Shown here: one piece after another, positions 47,205 through 59,138 of the stretch
How positions within the stretch are numbered: the first letter of the stretch is position 1
Layout: each line of letters opens with the position of its first letter
From: Hymenoscyphus infarciens
Lineage: Eukaryota > Ascomycota > Leotiomycetes > Helotiales > Helotiaceae
DNA: 64,000 nt
Reading direction: 5' to 3'
Assembly: GCA_001414345.1 (NCBI GenBank)
Contig: LLCB01000002.1
Location: 558,001 to 622,000 of the forward strand
Position numbers and translations under genes: made by a program
The notes under the pieces: generated by a model
Seen by the model: the letters and a program-made list of their open reading frames with translations, nothing else
Told to the model about the DNA's origin: nothing
Databases searched by the model: none

Positions 47205-48302
47205 ATGAACAATTTCAACTTTACCGTCAACGGCGGAAAGAATGAGAACGATGGCAGCCGCGACAACGGCGGTAGCAATAACAACAACATCACCAACTGG
47301 AACAATAGCGCCAACCGAGGCAGGAGGATCAACCTGAACGAATCAGAAGAAATAAACCGCGAAGTTCCCCAAGAGGCACGAGACTTCCTCCAGTACACCG
47401 GCAGCTTCTCCCGGGACCATGAAAAAGCCCTCAAGATTTGGATGTATGAACACGAAACTCGGCGTGTCGATAGGCACGTTGCATCTTTCGAAAATATGTT
47501 GAAGAGTTTCGGCTACAAACATCCCACTTTGACAGGTGAGCAGATGTGGAGACTGAGAATAAGAACTAGGAATAAGATGGGGGGGATATTTGAGAGAATG
47601 GAGAGATCTGGTGCCGTGGCTCATGTGATCAACCGGACGAATAGACAGGGGAATTTTCCGACCTCAGAAGAATTGAGAAAAGAGAAGGTCGTCTATGCAC
47701 CATGGTGTAAAATGTGGAAGCAGGAGGATTGGGATGGATGTGTGAAGAAGCCGGAAGATTGGACGAGTGAGAAGGGTCAGGAGGATGTGAAGGAAAAGAC
47801 CCCCTCTTCTTCTGACAGTGAGCACGCCAAGAAGAGAAACACCAAAGCGGATGGCGAGAAAACAGACGATAGCCTGGTCGAAGAACGAACTCGAACCGTT
47901 CAAGTAGCCGAGGAGGGGTTGCAAGTAACCCTAGAACGCCTACAGGAAGCCATACACGATGGAAGGAATTTCAATACTCGAAACGTCCGATTGAGGGATC
48001 TTGACGAGGCCGTGGAGAGACTTGACATTGCTCAAGAGGCTTTGAAAGCTGCTCAGCGAGATGCGGAGGAAGCCCAACGACCCGATGTCACCGGAAGACC
48101 TATGAAAGAGCCCCAAGCAGCCCAAGAGAACAGACAATCAAGCGTCGACGGATCAGTTCAAGAGCCCGCCCAAGAAGAGGCGAGCCGTTCCAACGCTCGC
48201 CTTCCGACGAACCAACCTACATTTATCTTGATTGTAGTGCCATCGCTAATTTCAGACCTCGCCGAGGCTCTTGCGCGGTCAACAATTCGCGGCGACAAAT
48301 AG
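47205..48302 (+). CDS. Hypothetical protein, Asn-rich start and helical C-terminus
   Basis: 365 residues from ATG 47205. The first 35 residues are Asn/Gly-rich. A globular-looking part of about 45-185 contains RDFLQYTGSFSRDHEKALKI, KSFGYKHPTLTGEQMWRLRI and APWCKMWKQEDWDG. It is followed by a charged Glu/Lys-rich part, then a heptad-like helical region (LEEAIHDGR..., LDEAVERLDIAQEALKAAQR) that suggests coiled coil. The frame is open upstream to 46974, so an ATG at 47100 is an alternative start, adding 35 residues. A TTTTCAGC acceptor-like site just before 47205 could mean an upstream exon. No family recognised. Confidence 0.6.
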   Translation: MNNFNFTVNGGKNENDGSRDNGGSNNNNITNWNNSANRGRRINLNESEEINREVPQEARDFLQYTGSFSRDHEKALKIWMYEHETRRVDRHVASFENMLKSFGYKHPTLTGEQMWRLRIRTRNKMGGIFERMERSGAVAHVINRTNRQGNFPTSEELRKEKVVYAPWCKMWKQEDWDGCVKKPEDWTSEKGQEDVKEKTPSSSDSEHAKKRNTKADGEKTDDSLVEERTRTVQVAEEGLQVTLERLQEAIHDGRNFNTRNVRLRDLDEAVERLDIAQEALKAAQRDAEEAQRPDVTGRPMKEPQAAQENRQSSVDGSVQEPAQEEASRSNARLPTNQPTFILIVVPSLISDLAEALARSTIRGDK

Positions 48303-48973
48303 GGGGGAAACACAAAATGGATTATTTTTTTCAATACACAGCACTTGCAGGATCAATACTAGAGTACATAGCATAAATTGGAAAACCCCCCAGCAAACCA
48401 CTCTGATAGTCATTAAGTTGAATATACCACAAAGAGTCGTGCACAAAAAGTAGATGGTTTGGGACCATTTGTCCACAAACGTAGCCTTTTACAGCTTGAA
48501 ATGGATCCACCTCAAGTGCGCTTTCTTTCGTGAATTAAGAGGAATAGGCATTTTAAATCAAGGTTCATAAGATTTAACCAATTAGTACGGAGGATGCGGT
48601 CAAAAGTATGCAGGGTAGTACGCTGTAGTGCCCTGTAAAGTGCCATGAAAGCTCGGCTTCAGGGCACTATTAGAGCACATTGTAGTGTACTGCCCTATAT
48701 TCTCCCACGAGTCTCTATACTTTGGACCGTGTTCTCTGTAGCTTCGAGTATCGGAAAAGGCCCAAACATAGAGGGGTGCCAGAGAGCCAAAATCGAGGTT
48801 GTTCTCTTATTGAGAACATAATACATGCTAGAGTTGGCCAGATATTACAGTTTGATATGTGCTAATTTGCCAGGCACGCACTGCTTATTATCCTCGACTA
48901 TGTACACTTGTCTCTTTACCAGCAATATGTTTTAGCAACTTGAACAATATTCCACTCGGAGAGTATCACCCCA
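48303..48973. other. Convergent intergenic region
   Basis: Contains a 10-bp inverted repeat (TAGTGCCCTG at 48626-48635 and CAGGGCACTA at 48660-48669) inside a stretch of related GTAGTG/TGCCCT words. No gene seen. Confidence 0.5.
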
Positions 48974-51900
48974 CTATGACCCAAGAACTGAGTTGGCTTC
49001 ACGGCCACTACCAGTATCCACAACTGTGCCCTCGGCGGTTTCCTGCTGGCTCTCACCCTCCTCCTCATCGTCATCCTCGTCGCCTTCCACATCACTACTG
49101 GGAACATCATTGTCGATCGCATCCATTCTTCGTATAAACTCCTCTTGAAGCTTCTTCAACCAACTCAACAAGACGGATGGTTCCATCGGGCTCGCAGCTG
49201 CCTGGTGCAAAGTTTCCTTCAAGCTCATCACTAACTTTCTCCTCTTCGCAATTGCAATAGACTTTGACGATTTTCGCTTGGCTTCGACTTGATCATCGAG
49301 GGTTTTCGTAACGCGTTCTGCAACCTTGAGCACTTCTGGTGGAAGGTCTACGACTCGAGCAAGAGCAAGGCCGTAATGTGCTTCTTTGACATATGAGGCT
49401 TGAACTTTGTACAGCATAGTCATTGTGTTTTCTTCACTCGTGTCAACTGCTAGGTGCTGATTGACAACTCCAGGTCTGTGCTGCATGATTTGTGCTATCT
49501 TTATCAGGGAGTGTATCAAGGACCAAAGGCAATGCTCTTACCAAGCTCATTGAAATGCGTGACGAACCAGATCATCGCTTTGCTTTCTACAAGCGTTTCG
49601 GCAATACTCAATGCGATGGCCAGTCCATCTCTGGTACTCGTGCCTCGACCCAACTCATCGATAATGGCCAGACTATGTTCATCAATGTTCCTGGACAACG
49701 ATTATTAGTAGTTTCTCGGTGAGCATGATACTGCAAAGGTCACCTTAGGATGAAAGCCGTCTCCCTCATTTCGGACGCAAAAGTAGACACATTTGCTTCA
49801 ATACTGTCATCCACGGATACTCGGGCAAAGAGTTGACGGATGATCGGAAATCGTGCAAATTGAGCTGGTACATAACTCCCAACCTGAGTCATAACGCACA
49901 TCAACGCAATTGACCGGATGTAGGTACTTTTGCCGCTCATATTGCAACCAGTAATGACTTGGAACCGGGATTGTTCAGTAGCATATACGTCGTTTGGCAC
50001 AAAGTTGGCCTTGTTCACCTGGGAAACGTTAGCATGCTTGGGGAGAGTGGTAGAAGTGCCCTACATACCTTCTCCTTAATAGGGTGACGGCCGGCTTCGA
50101 TCATGAGACAGTCTCCAATCTCTGGTTTGGCATAGTCATTTGCGATGGCAGAGTGTGCAAACCCTGCAATCGTGTCAAGTAAAGCAATGCTTTCGCAAAC
50201 CTTGAAGAGACTGGACATTTCACCACGAATATTGTCCAATAATTCTTGTACCGTCTTGTCACTTGTCAGCACCACCTCCGCATGAGAGTCTGAAATTCTT
50301 TGGTTAAGCTTCATCAAGCCCAGTGTTGAACATTCCATGAAACCCTTGTTTCGGAACCTATTGATTAATATATCGGGAATGGGTTTTTGATCGAATTCGC
50401 TTTCCAAAACTCGTAGATAATACTGCCGGGCATTGTCGTATCTAGTGTCGACCTGGATATCGTACTCTTCTGTGGGATAATTAGTAAGAGTTTGCGACGG
50501 TATAGGAAAGACCTACGAGTAATCATTGTGACGTGTTGATGGACATCCTCAGTGGCTTCCTTGAAAGTCTGGCGCGCAACATCAAGGAATCCGCTAACGC
50601 CGGCCTGAGTTCAACTTAGGCTGAAGATTCTCAACGCGTGGAAGAATGATATTACCTTGACCGCATACGTTCGCTGATTCCGTAAATCCAAGGCTTTTTT
50701 CTGGTAAGTCACATCTTCGTTTATCACTTCCTTGATAAGTTGAATCGTAGGAATTATGTTGTCAGGATTGCAGTGATCACGAATTGAGGAGAGAAGAGGA
50801 GAACGGGCACAGCCCAGAATTTCGAAAAGCTTTGGTGCAATTTCCACAAAGTTCTTCAGCATCAATATGTTATTGATTGACTGCTCCGAATGACGAGGAT
50901 CCGGATGAAGAGGAATGATGATAAGCTAAAAGTGTTAGAAAATTTGCGAAGATATAAGAGAGAATTTACCAAGGTCAAGAGCTTCTCAACATCATGAAGG
51001 CCTTTCAGGGCTGGTGGGAATAGTTAGCTCTTGTCAAAATTTTGGTGCAAGTTTCAAACCCCCTCTTGTCTGATAAAACATGTCATCAACACTCATCAGC
51101 TCTTCCACAGCATCATATCTCTTTTCGAGTACGTCAGGCTGTGTGGACGGTTGGAGAATCCAGCTTCGCAAAAGTCTTGAACCCATGGGTGTTAACGTCT
51201 CATTCATCAAGCCAAACAAACTGTGTTTTGACTTGGCATCTTGAATGTTTTGGATGAGCTCCAAAGAGTGGATTGTAGAGAGATCTATCATCATGGAGCC
51301 TTCCGAGGGTTGATAATTAATGCGGAGGGAATGAAACGCAAACGTTACCCTCTTTCGCAATTCGATGTATTTTAGAGCCTTGACTGAAAATCAGCAACCG
51401 GCAAATTCGAGAATGGAAAGATTCAGGGGACGGACAGCTGCAAAACAACAAGTCGCAAAGTAGTTGCCACCAATTGCTACTCTGAGTGCATCTAGGTCTT
51501 GGGTGAAAGCCAATCGCTGAATTGATTCCAGCCCAGACGTTTCTGACCAGTATTTGCGGTCAATTGCAACAATTGTGGCTCCCATGACATTTTCTTCCAC
51601 AATCTGGTACATTTTAGATTTGGGGTTTGGTGGAGCAGCGGTGGAAACGATCAGTATCTCGGTGGGGTCAAAGACTTGGAGCTTGTTGATGGTATGGGCA
51701 TAGAATTGGTTGTCACAAATCTGGCTTAGTGCTGCTTCGCCGGTGGTGATATTGACAAAAGCCAGACCAACGGTAGGAGTAACACCACGTCCTTCGCTAA
51801 TGGCACAAATGATCTGTTGGGAATCACCTCCTCCAATGGTGGATCCAGCACGCGAGCTTCTTCGAGTGCCGGGTCGTGCGGTATCTGGACGTGCGGTACT

Positions 51901-52050
51901 TGGACGACCACTGCTAGGCCGACCTGTTGACGGGGGCCGAATGGAGGGTGAGGCTTGCTGAGAGGATGTGGTGTATTCAAATTGATTAGACCGGGAGGTT
52001 CTGCTCGTCGACGCGTAACTGTCCGAGGTCGATGGACGCGGCGACGCCAT
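48974..52050 (-). CDS. MSH4: Meiotic MutS homologue MSH4
   Basis: Nine exons: 52050-51432, 51383-51060, 51010-50970, 50925-50656, 50604-50517, 50469-50069, 50018-49744, 49690-49542 and 49494-48974. All phases agree, giving 895 residues. The N-terminus is a disordered Ser/Arg/Pro region with RPSxGRPS repeats. The clamp and lever parts include [20 protein letters not shown] and [23 protein letters not shown]. The ATPase has Walker [10 protein letters not shown] (605-613), Walker B with D684 in [16 protein letters not shown], and FVTHFNEL. There is no mismatch-binding Phe-x-Glu N-terminal domain, as expected for MSH4. With MSH5 it stabilises recombination intermediates and promotes crossovers. 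The tail is acidic. Intron 1 needs an unusual GTCCCC donor. Intact otherwise. Confidence 0.93.
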
Positions 52051-52532
52051 TGCGAGAAGGCGCTCGAACCGTGGTGGGAGTTAGTGGTTCTAGATTAGTA
52101 TGTATAACAATAATTTTGAAGAAGATTCAGGTCAACACACAATCCTCAATCGAGACGAAACTGTTGATGTCTATCGAATTGTTGGAGAGGTGAGCGGGGA
52201 AGAGAGAGAGCGTGTCGATAACTGAGGAGGTTGGGGAGCTGTGGCTGACGCTGGTTCCAGCCACATGTGAAAGCGGCACTCCTTCGGAAAGCTGTTTCAC
52301 GGCGCCGCCTTAGTGCTGCCAATCGCGGGGTTTCTGGCCTTGGCAAGGCTGAATGGGCAAGAAATTATTTTCCGTCAGAGTCGATATCGAGCCTTCGTCC
52401 ATACAAGGCGCAACCAGCCAACTTTTATTCAACTACTCTGTAGAGCAGTTTCAGTGTAATAAACTCTACATTCTTACAAACTTTGGCGAATTTGAATTTT
52501 TCAAGAAATCAGTGGTTGGGTTAAATGCCATA
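52051..52532. promoter_or_regulatory. Divergent promoter region of MSH4 and RSA4
   Basis: 482 bases between the two start codons. No individual site is claimed. Confidence 0.55.
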
Positions 52533-54235
52533 ATGTCGACCGTCCTTCCCCCACCAAGCAAACGTCAGAGAACCGACGCAGCGGAAAAAGCTCGAGTACA
52601 GCAGGATTTAGAAGAAGTCCCCGCGGACGCTGGAAGTTTACGGCTACAATTCTACGATGAGACAACAGGATTGCCTATTGGACAAGGACCAGTACTGGTA
52701 CCAGTTGCAGATGCAACGCCAAAGAATTTGGAGCTTCTGGTGAACGCATTGCTGGGACATGTAAGCACAAATTTCATACTACTTTCCCTATAGAATCATG
52801 GATCTGATAATTTATAGGATTCCTCTGAGCATATTCCGTATCGTTTTACCCTTCCAGTTCCCGACAAGAAACGCACCGAAGTCACAACCACTGCTTTTCC
52901 CACCAATATATACAAGACATTGATTGCTCCAGGTCTGGTCAGCACAGAAGAAGTGCAAAACATATCTGCTGCCCCCCAAGCAGTTTTCCGAGTACAGGCA
53001 GTGTCAAGATGCGCTTCGACGATACCAGGTCATGGAGAGGCAATTTTGGCAACCCAATTCTCACCTAGAACTTCAGCAAGGATGGTTAGTGGCAGTGGAG
53101 ATAATACGGCAAGAATATGGGATTGCGACACTGGAACCCCAGTACATACATTGAAGGGACATACGAGTTGGGTACTAGCTGTCAGCTGGGCACCAGACGA
53201 GTCAAAAATTGCGACGGGCAGTATGGACAATACAGTACGATTATGGGATCCAAAAACAGGGAAGCAGTTAGGAAATCCGATGAAAGGGCACACGAAATGG
53301 GTGACGAGTTTGGCATGGGAGCCGTATCATGCACAGAAAACTGGAGAACCTCGATTAGCTTCCGCGTCGAAGGATACCACCGTCAGAATTTGGTCAGCCA
53401 ACCAGCAAACAATCGAAATAGTACTGAGTGGGCACAAAGGGTCGATTTCTTGTGTCAAGTGGGGAGGAACTGGATTCATATATACCGGCTCCCACGACAA
53501 AACAATCAAAGTATGGAATGCAGACAACGGAACCCTTGCGCATACCCTCAATTCACATGCCCATTGGGTAAATCACCTTGCTCTATCTACCGATTTCAAC
53601 ATCCGAACTGCCTTTCATGATCACACTGGTAAGATTCCAGCTTCGGACGAGGAAAAGGTGAAAAAGGCCAAGGAGCGGTTCCTCAAGGCTGCAACCATAC
53701 AAGGCGAAGTCGTCGAGAGGTTGGTATCAGCAAGTGATGACTTTACTATGTACCTTTGGGATCCATCAAAAAGTACTAAACCAGTTGCCAGACTGCTGGG
53801 ACATCAGAAACAGGTCAATCATGTCACCTTTTCGCCCGATGGCCTACTTATTGCATCCTCTGGCTTTGATAACCATACCAAAATTTGGAACGCCAGGGAT
53901 GGAAAGTTTATCAATACCCTCAGAGGGCATGTGGCGCCAGTATATCAGTGTGCTTTCAGCCCGGATTCAAGGTTGCTTGTAACCGGCAGTAAAGATACAA
54001 CCTTAAAAGTTTGGGACATGCGAACGCTGAAACTGTCCGTTGGTAAGTTTGCCTTTTGTTCCTCTTTTCGCTCAAATAGAAGCATATTGCTCCAAAAGTT
54101 TGACGATTTTGCTAACTCACGACCCCAGATCTTCCAGGGCACAAGGACGAAGTATACGCTGTGGATTGGAGCCCTGATGGTCAAAAGGTTGGAAGTGGTG
54201 GCAAAGATAAGGCCGTACGGATATGGAGGCATTAA
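52533..54235 (+). CDS. RSA4: 60S ribosome assembly factor RSA4 (Notchless/NLE1)
   Basis: Exons are 52533-52760, 52818-54042 and 54129-54235, with phases 0 and 1, giving 519 residues (yeast Rsa4: 515). The N-terminal NLE ubiquitin-like domain covers about 35-95. It is followed by eight WD40 repeats forming a propeller (GHGEAILATQFSP..., GHTSWVLAVSWAPDESKIAT, ... GHKDEVYAVDWSPDGQKVGS, ending VRIWRH). The protein binds pre-60S particles and is pulled by the AAA ATPase Rea1/Mdn1 through its MIDAS-type contact; it acts in the nucleus. The start MSTVLPPPSKRQRT is typical of the fungal orthologues. An upstream open stretch from 52353 in the same frame is leader. Intact. Confidence 0.95.
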
Positions 54236-55802
54236 TCGAGCGGATATACAACGAAATAATAGAAACCAGGAGCCCCATATTTCCGAAAAGTATTTCTTGT
54301 AGTGAAATCGAATAGGTTTGCTCATTTCTCGCAATTTCTTTCGGTCAGGAGCATAGTGTGTGTTGTTCTCTAGGACTAACAAAAAGGGCTTTTTAGTCTT
54401 CAATTACCTAGGGTGGTGGGTCCATGAGGTTGATCGTTCCTTCCTCTCCTTATGGTACAGAACCTTAACCAAACGGGATGTGGCGGCTTGGTGTCTCTGG
54501 GAGGAAGGAACCTCGGGACCACCCACATTATTTAAAGACTCAGGCAAGCACACCCTGTATAAGAGTCCGTAAGTGATCAAGAAAGAATTGACTTGATATG
54601 GTCTTCTATCTTAATTTCTCAACTAGGTTTCAGAGGACATTGTGCTTAAAGTCCTAGAAGAACTGACTTTAGCCACTGTTCTAGGGGACTCGCGATAATG
54701 AAGAGTATCGGAAATCAATAATCCTTAACCGTAACTGTTCGCATAGTTGATTTGGCTGATCAGAGGTTTCTAGATCTTGAGTGGAAAATGTGTCGCAAGG
54801 TCAGTAGTGCTCCTTCGGTAAACCAGTTCTCTGAGTGCGGTAATGATGATTGCTAATTGTTTGAGGAGGATTAGAACAATACGACTCCATTTTCCCAAAC
54901 CCTTCGCATAGTTGATTATGGTTCGAGAGGCTTAACACAACGAAGCTCCATTGTTCAAAACTGTTCGCATAATTGAATTGATTTCTCCAGGTTGTTTGGA
55001 ACAATCGAGAGTTTTGGGCTGTCAAGGTTCCGTAAGTTTAGTATCGCTCCTTCCTTCTCAAAGAGTGATCAATGGTTACCTCTTGGTCTCTCTTCAATTC
55101 AGCTCCTGTCCCCAATTTCTACATTCCCAACAATAAAGCATAGCAGCATCAAATTATACAGCTCTTTATACATAAACTCATCCGCAATGTTCCAAACACC
55201 CCCTCCGCGATTTTGTGTTTTGGTTTGAACATCGCAACAAAAGTTCCCGGCCAGCCTACCGAATTGAAATCTGCTACATCCAAGGGGATGCCGTTTTGAG
55301 CCAGGCTATACCGACCAACTTGAGCTTTCTAAGTAGCTAGTTTTGAGCTTGCGGCTTGGTCAAAAAGCGGTGCACTCAAAAAGCGAGTTTTGCTTAAATC
55401 CGACCCCTTGCAAGTCCGTCCTTTGCAAACACGTCGTAACAAACACTCCATCAACAGCATACTGCTCGTGAAAGCCGGCGACTCGGCGACTAAATTGATT
55501 CTTGTATAAGACATTCAATAAAAATATGAGAGGCTTGATAATCCTAACCGACTCACGCTTCGGATTTAACGAAGTGTATTGATAATCGACCAATTAAAAC
55601 GAAGTATTTCAAGTACCCACAAATACACCGAACCGGTAACTGACATCATTTTTCACATGAAGTGTATTGTATATATAAAGCTCTCCTCGTTCGGCCTGGG
55701 GCGTCAAAAAGTCATCAACACTCTTCTCCCCCCTTTTCTCGCTTGTCTCAAAACGCAGCATAAGCACACTTTCTCAAGAAACCATTCCCACAACGAAACG
55801 CA
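54236..55802. other. Intergenic region with short dispersed repeats
   Basis: Contains the repeat cluster at 54729-54985. The part after 55500 is the promoter of the gene at 55803. No gene called. Confidence 0.5.
54729..54985. repeat. Three copies of a TTCGCATARTTGA motif
   Basis: Similar blocks of about 26 bp: CTGTTCGCATAGTTGATT at 54735, CCTTCGCATAGTTGATTA at 54901 and CTGTTCGCATAATTGAAT at 54961. The second and third are each preceded by CTCCATT. Spacings are 166 and 60 bp. All are on the same strand. Confidence 0.6.
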
Positions 55803-57138
55803 ATGTCTTCCCAAACTCTTCCAAAGACAATCAAAGCGATTACCCTTCCATACCAGGCGAAGATCGCTTCCGTCCAAGAAATTCCTTTCCCACCTCCTCG
55901 ACCTACTCACGTTACCGTCAAAATTCACTCAGTTGCTCTCAACCCCACTGACGTATGCAACTTTCTCCACTATTCCCCTTTAAACCCTTTATTCCACCGG
56001 CTGGGAGGAGTTCTCTCTGCTCATTTTTGAACATAAGAGAACAGATGCTGAATAATTTTGCAGTGGAAACATATCAACAACGGTTTTGGAGGCGATCCAT
56101 ATAGCACCGTTGGATGCGATTTTTCGGGTACCATCGTGTCAATTGGTGCTCAAGTTACCAAATCTTTCACTGTAGGCGAGAAAGTCTATGGAGTTGTTGC
56201 CGGTTCCAATTTCAACGAAAAGCATGATGGAGTTTTCGCCGAATGTAGGTAATAGGGACACCGTTCTCCCGCTTTATTTCTCTTGAATCACTCTTGAATC
56301 ACTCCTGAATCATTCCTAAATCCCAGCATTTATCCTGTGCCGTATCCCGAGACTTTTCTTGACAGGCAAATACTGATTCCCCCATCACCCAGACGCCGTC
56401 GTAAAAGGCGACCTTGTCATGAAGCTTCCAGAAAAGTTGTCTTTTGAAGATGCAAGCACCATTCCTCTCGGATCATTCACTGTTGCCCAAGGACTTTTCC
56501 AAAAAGGAAAAGGTCTAGGTCTCGAACTCCCAGGGGAAGGAAAGGGAAATAATGAATGGGTGCTCGTTTACGGTGGAAGTACCGCCACTGGAACCCTTGG
56601 AATTCAATTTGCGAAATTGGCTGGTTATAAAGTTATTACAACTTGTTCGCCACGAAACAACGAGTTGGTCAAATCTCGCGGTGCAGATGAGGTTTTCGAT
56701 TACAATGCCCCTGGTTCAGCAACCAAGATCCGCGAACTTACAGCGAACAAGCTCAAGTATGCGTGGGACACAGTAGGAAACGACTCATCAGCAAAATATT
56801 GTGGAGAAGCGTTATCTAGCGATGCTGGTGGCCACTTTGGAACGATTCTTATGAACAAGGTTCCTCGCGACGACATCAAACAAACTGGAACACTTATGTA
56901 TACAATTTTTGGAGAGGACTTTGATAAATTCGGAACGCACTTCGCAGCAAGCAAAGAAGATTGGGAGTTTGCGAAGGCTTGGGCTGCTTTGTCGGAGAAA
57001 TTTGTTGCTGAAGGAAAGGTCAAGGCACATCCAGCTCAAGTGGGAAGCGGTGGACTTGCAGGCGTCTTGGAGGGACTAGAGAACTTGAAGAGTGGTAAAG
57101 TTACTGGAGAGAAGCTTGTGTACAACATCGAGGGCTAA
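55803..57138 (+). CDS. Medium-chain zinc-type dehydrogenase/enoyl-reductase-like protein
   Basis: Exons are 55803-55952, 56064-56244 and 56393-57138, with phases 0 and 1, giving 358 residues. Intron 2 is 148 nt. Its far acceptor (CACCCAG) is chosen because the nearer CAG at 56365 leads to an in-frame TGA, while the far one gives FAEYAVVKGDLVMKLPEKLS. The GroES-like N-terminus carries VGCDFSGTIVSIGAQV. The nucleotide-binding fold has YGGSTATGTLGIQFAKLAGY and a RGADEVFDYN segment. This is the ToxD/trans-acting enoyl-reductase type of MDR, NADPH-dependent and without the catalytic zinc cysteines. The substrate is unknown; such proteins often work in secondary metabolism. Convergent with the O-methyltransferase locus 293 bases away. 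Confidence 0.9.
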
Positions 57139-57430
57139 GAAGACAAAGGCTAAAGTCTGTCACCCTTCTAGTCCCCGGTTAAATTATTTCTATTACAAAC
57201 AAACGTTTGATTCTTCGATATATTTAAGGAGTGTGGGTGGGATATTAAGTTGAAGATTAAGTAGGGAATGTCTCTTCTTTCGAATGTCCATTTCAAGCTA
57301 CATCCGCTAGAGAAAGAAATAACCTTGAGTTCATGGAAAGGAACTGAGCCCACCCACTCTAGTAACCCCACTTGCATCACCAGGCCGCCGAAGACATTTA
57401 ATCAACAACTAAAGCAAGAGCAAACCTATC

Positions 57431-58123
57431 CTATCCCTTACTCCCCACTGTCTGGGCAGCTGTGCAATCTAGCCTCCTCTCGCCCTTCATCATCTCAAAC
57501 AACTCTCTCATTTCTACAAGTGCCTCGTCCTCCTCAGCACTTCCCTCCAACACCACCGGAACTCCCTTCCGTACAACATTATCAACCACAATCACCGTCC
57601 TAACTCTGCTAAACTCTAGCGCCCATCGAACATACTTAGGATTGTTTTCCTTATCTGCATCGATAAAGACCAAGTCAAACTTCTCCAATGTAGACGAGCT
57701 GGCCATTTCCTCCAAAATTTGCAGGGCAGGACCCAGTTTAACCTCTACCACCTTCTCCAGCCCTGCGTTGGCGATGTTTTGGCGAGCAATATTCGCGCAG
57801 TTTTCGTTAATTTCCAAAGTTATGACCTTGGACGAAGGGGAGGGAGGGAGCGCTTTGGCGAGCCAGATTGCAGAGTAACCTCCCAAAGTGCCAATTTCGA
57901 GAATTCGTCTGCAGCGGTTCATTTTGGCGAGGAGAGAAAGAAGTTTTCCTTGGTTGGGGGCTACATCTATAGGCCATAGTTTGGAAGCTTCATTGGCAAC
58001 GAGGGTTGAGGAGAGGCTTTAGTCTGGGTGGTGGAGGGAGGTGCATATTTGGGAGTCCACTTCCGTTAGAGTTTGGGATTGTAAAGGGGTATGGAACTAA
58101 GTTGCTAGTGACGGTGTGGCCAT
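57431..58123 (-). pseudogene. O-methyltransferase (catechol/caffeoyl-CoA type) with two early in-frame stops
   Basis: A frame of 231 codons runs from ATG 58123 to the stop at 57431, the usual family length, without introns. It is cut by TAG 58097-58099 after 8 codons and by TAA 58019-58021. Sense continues across both: MATPSLAT-stop-FHTPLQSQ, then HHPD-stop-SLSSTLVANE. After the second stop the SAM-binding fold is intact: WPIDVAPNQGKLLSLLA, motif I LEIGTLGGYS, VITLEINENCANIARQN, metal/SAM-site FDLVFIDADKENN and VVDNVVRKG. The family transfers methyl groups from SAM to catechol-type hydroxyls. A shortened protein could start at the Met before NRCRRILEIG (57922), but it would lack the N-terminal substrate region. 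Confidence 0.8.
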
Positions 58124-59138
58124 GATAATGTTTGTAGGAGTGTGCAAAAACCCTGCTTGTTGCTCTAGGAAGATCTAGAGGACTTGAAGCTCTTTTTATA
58201 CAGGTATAGTACGAAAAGGTGAAGGTAGCCGAACTTGAGGAGTCGTAGGTAGATTACACGGAGAAGCGGTGAAGACGAATTCTCATGTTGTTTTGATGTT
58301 ACGCACAGAAACACCAGAGGCGCCCTAGGGAAAGCAAGTACAAATTTGTGTAGCTCTATTATTAGTGAACTTTGGCATAATTTGATTACTCGTAAAGCGT
58401 GAATAATGTTTATTTAGTAAGTGCTCATAATAAACACTTCTTCTTTTTCCACTATTAGCTGGATATCTCATGGGAAACTTGCGGAAAACTAGTTTCTCGT
58501 AGCGATTGTTTACTCATTTATTAATGTTTCGTTTCCAATTGGCGGCCTTTTATAGTTTTCCGGTGCTATGTAACTCCAATATCTACACGAATTTGTGTAA
58601 CATATAACTCTGGTTGGGTAACTACTTTGCAAATTGCTATGTAGGTGCCGGCACTTGGTGTCCGGTAACCAGGATACACTTGTCATACAATGAGGCGAGT
58701 GGGCTACCTCAAATTGTAAAATATACATTTCGTTATCTGAGGTATGATATCGTACAAGTACCCAAACGCTGGACTCAAAAACACAATATTCGTTTGTGTT
58801 GATATGATCAACGCAAGAGCCGGGCGGAACTCGAGCGGATTGATGCTGGGATCAGGAGAAACTTCGGGTTACACAGTTGTGCTCCTGTTTTACTACCCCC
58901 GCCTTCTGCCAACATCACCAACCTCACCAACACCACCAACATCACCCAACAACAGCTCAGTTGCTACACATCTCATCAATGGAGGACTGACACTATCACA
59001 CAGCCGTCAATGCTATATCATATCAGCAGCTAGAGCTTCTTTGTACTTGTGGTTCGTTTTCCAACTGTTACCTCTAGCTTTTGCATTCCCTTATCAGCCC
59101 TACCCGCTTTGGTACGAGGAATATACAGTTGGAGCAAG
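58124..59138. other. Intergenic region with an ACCAAC-type minisatellite
   Basis: About 45 bases at 58908-58953 consist of degenerate CCAACATCA / CCAACACCA units. No gene called. A few open frames (58744-59154) have no features. Confidence 0.5.
58908..58953. repeat. CCAACMYCA-type minisatellite
   Basis: Degenerate 9-bp units read directly. Confidence 0.65.
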
